Positions 63,001 to 64,000 of a DNA stretch of 64,000 nucleotides are shown piece after piece. A program made the translations under genes and the position numbers. The notes beneath the pieces were generated by a model. That model had not been told where the DNA came from. It worked only from the letters and a program-made list of their open reading frames with translations, and did no database searches. Within the stretch, counting starts at the first letter, position 1, and each line of letters begins with the position of its first letter. This DNA comes from Symsagittifera roscoffensis (lineage: Eukaryota; Xenacoelomorpha; Acoela; Convolutidae): NCBI RefSeq assembly GCF_963678635.1, contig NC_087062.1:26746833-26810832 (forward strand), written 5' to 3'.

Positions 63001-64000
63001 TTTTCGTTCTGAAGTATTTGGTGATATTTTTCTAAAACTTTGAACATTTCGTCTTTTGTTTGTGATTGCATAAAAACATCGTCTAGATAGGTGATTGCGT
63101 TTTTCTTGAGTATTAGTGGTCTAAAAATTTTGCTCATAAAAGCTGAAAATGCTGCTGGTCCTATGGATATTCCATAGAATAAGCGGTTAAATTCGTATTG
63201 TTGGTTTCCGATAACAAATTGTGTTAAACGTCGTGATTGTTCATCTAGTGGCATTTGATTGTATGCACTATTCATGTCGGCGGTTGTAAAGTATTTGCCG
63301 TTTATTTTTGTTAAAATAACTTGTATTGGTTCAATGGGCCAATTACATTTTGATTCATCTATAAGTGAATTGAGGTATCTAGCATCGAGAACGATTTTTA
63401 ATGATTCTCCTTTAGCTAGAATGATAACGGGATTGATGAATGTGTTGCCTTTTGGTTGTTCTTCTTTATTAACCGGTGATATAATATTGTACTGTTCTAA
63501 AATATCGAGTAATCTGTTTACTTTATCATGTAAGTGAATTGGTACTTTACTTGCTCTCTGTTTTTTGAAAACTGCGTCTGGTTTTAACGGGAGATGTAGT
63601 GATGAACTGACTTTTCCAACATCGAATTTTGATGTTGCATAGACTGATGAATATTTAATTAGCTGTTTGGCTAACTTTTCGAATTCGTCTTGTGTTATTT
63701 GTGAATGTTGGAAATTAAACATTGTTAAAAATTTTTGTTGGTCCTCTGTGTAGTTACTGATGTTGAATGTAGGTTTGAAATATGGAGTTTTTGTGAAATA
63801 ATCCGTATTTCTGTTTTCGTTACTTATTATATTATTTATAGATAATTCTTCATTAAGAATTGTAGATTGGCAAATATCTAGTAATTGGAGTATATTATTT
63901 ACGCGATAGGCTTTTTCGTGTATTGGTGATATTGTAGCGTTAGTTTCACAATATCCTAAAAGTCCTAAAGGTAATGTTACTTGGTAAGGTGTGTTGTTAT
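60075..64000 (-). CDS. Pol of B2, partial at window edge
   Basis: The frame is open without stops from the right window edge to 60075; an internal Met at 63722 is not the real start, because the same frame continues upstream with pre-RT sequence seen also in B1 (NNTPYQVTLPLG). Counting from that Met: RT about 98-270 with TTADMNSAYNQM and YLDD (212-215); RNase H about 355-485 with MCDASNFGIG, TDHKPI and LPDTLSR; HHCC finger (SHTQNIKGHSGSEKT, CNDCIVC) at about 720-770; integrase core FDTKGP, VTDNGTEF, WTNGLVEGMN; and a GPY/F-type module (LRKGPYQII, then ITDSNKKEIVQHRNNLLP) near 1090. The Asn/Lys/Thr-rich tail ends LKKVEFKK. All catalytic residues are present. Protease and gag lie outside the window. 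Confidence 0.95.
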   Translation of the reverse strand, partial: NNTPYQVTLPLGLLGYCETNATISPIHEKAYRVNNILQLLDICQSTILNEELSINNIISNENRNTDYFTKTPYFKPTFNISNYTEDQQKFLTMFNFQHSQITQDEFEKLAKQLIKYSSVYATSKFDVGKVSSSLHLPLKPDAVFKKQRASKVPIHLHDKVNRLLDILEQYNIISPVNKEEQPKGNTFINPVIILAKGESLKIVLDARYLNSLIDESKCNWPIEPIQVILTKINGKYFTTADMNSAYNQMPLDEQSRRLTQFVIGNQQYEFNRLFYGISIGPAAFSAFMSKIFRPLILKKNAITYLDDVFMQSQTKDEMFKVLEKYHQILQNENLKAAPDKSHFFLTRVKFLGHNIERKTITPLKSRIDAIQKLQPPTNKKKIQEFLGMLNFLSKYVYKMQLYLRPFYNILRQQNNFEWNTEHQARFEEIKKLLTEQISNTIPDPDQPFYAMCDASNFGIGAALLQSHNGTNKMNLISANSRLFTQAELRLSTLMRECTAIIYTLTEYEFLILGSKHPTVLFTDHKPIIFLFTQKSNPNHRVYRFQLILMKFPNLHIVWTAGKNLALPDTLSRNTPPELLTRKTTVEILKNIKFYLAENETSPRLECKYAVKTDIEQSQINNLQHFPLYLDCQNNHYEVDLLGTSTFKPIPYSQWIKSNTQQKRTKQHPPKKDHFPLIEKEDLTDKINLSGPQTNDSKYTINQVFDLHDPLDTIPLSKFEIENIFLPPTDTITISTLKQYQNLDPIIRQLKSWHKYKTKPIKADSTILGNKTLLRYFRKFNNTTINENTDLLEYNLNESTVPCLPLSMILIAFNISHTQNIKGHSGSEKTYSNFIQNFYFPNAPIWIKVLCNDCIVCQLNKPYPNQKQIAQKQDFKGQSLYFNHRISFDTKGPISPSSEGNSYIMVIVDAFTHYVALNPVPHCNAYYAYTTLYEHWIAKFGLPEILVTDNGTEFINNEIITLCHLYNIKHKPRTSHAPWTNGLVEGMNRSLQEYLRCIINGNDTKYTEWSADVKLFPLAYNSQITTTLGMSPYEMVFNQKPRKPIMFTANSHKNAQGYCQPNKDAICYNLPLHTHDEDHFHHPQILKLASGTHTEWILNRDKKHNEIYQKITKKLLQRQNINEQINSRFTPASDLKIGTFVLIPNFNTQKGISKKLQPLRKGPYQIIAKPTDVTYKITDSNKKEIVQHRNNLLPYYPKEYALRELTQLYSFTGLKIIQNEPHLKKTEQNDNPTENQNTKPTTTKNNTQNHKESPKQRKNRKMTEQIIPQEEIDKSEHRKTTRLRNQPRKNYKMFIPQSKILKKVEFKK

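Larger units (their letters stand above)
51544..64000 (-). mobile_element. Element B2: Ty3/gypsy-like element with env and accessory ORFs
   Basis: Same family as B1. Visible parts from 5' to 3' on the minus strand: pol (frame open from the window edge to 60075), about 450 bp of spacer, five or six tightly packed ORFs including an Env-like glycoprotein and an unknown 599-residue ORF, about 1.6 kb of 3' sequence, and the 3' LTR. Pol, env and the last ORF are intact, so this copy is much younger than B1. The coding strand is rich in A and C and poor in G throughout. Confidence 0.9.

Overview
The window is repeat-dominated DNA from an invertebrate-like metazoan. The only host gene I can support is the 3' end of an annexin gene (four exons, minus strand, 51296-49839). 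Everything else recognisable is transposon or repeat sequence. Splice acceptors of TTTCAG/TTTAG type, two Ty3/gypsy-like elements, a mariner-type element and a FLYWCH-MULE suit a nematode or similar invertebrate, but the species cannot be fixed from sequence alone.

1-15063: one large Ty3/gypsy-like element on the minus strand (element A), with both outer ends incomplete or unproven. In coding order it has a 5' region with a 70-bp repeat and a 14-bp minisatellite, a coiled-coil Gag N-terminus, Gag-protease-RT-RNase H-integrase, an acidic tail ending in a macrodomain like TARG1/OARD1, a 500-bp spacer with a likely intron, an SGNH-hydrolase ORF, and a further ORF leaving the window at base 1. 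The copy is broken: an in-frame stop in Gag, a frameshift in integrase, two stops after integrase and a frame change inside the macrodomain.

15064-24573: a decayed copy (B1) of a second Ty3/gypsy-like family, minus strand, with 5' LTR, primer-binding site, leader ORF, a basic pre-gag ORF, gag, protease, RT, RNase H and half of integrase. It stops inside integrase where element A begins, so A probably inserted into B1.

24574-30262: AT-rich DNA with short TIR elements, a 20-bp minisatellite and a stray plus-strand RNase H fragment. 30263-47366: a tandem segmental duplication of about 7.2-7.7 kb units. It contains palindromic elements with 17-bp repeats, a 400-bp MITE with matching empty sites, and three copies of a mariner-type transposon inserted in the zinc-finger part of a FLYWCH-MULE transposase, whose remainder lies at 47367-48460. 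49839-51296: annexin exons.

51544-64000: a younger copy (B2) of family B, minus strand, running off the right edge. Its 3' LTR is at 51544-51955 and its pol is intact in view. Between pol and the LTR lies a packed run of short ORFs: a basic 50-codon ORF, two small membrane ORFs, a Pro/Ser/Thr-rich ORF, an Env-like glycoprotein and an unknown 599-residue ORF. Neighbours abut or overlap, twice by exactly ATGA. B2 appears to sit inside or just upstream of the annexin gene in the same orientation. This polycistronic module and the macrodomain/SGNH pair of element A are the most unusual content.
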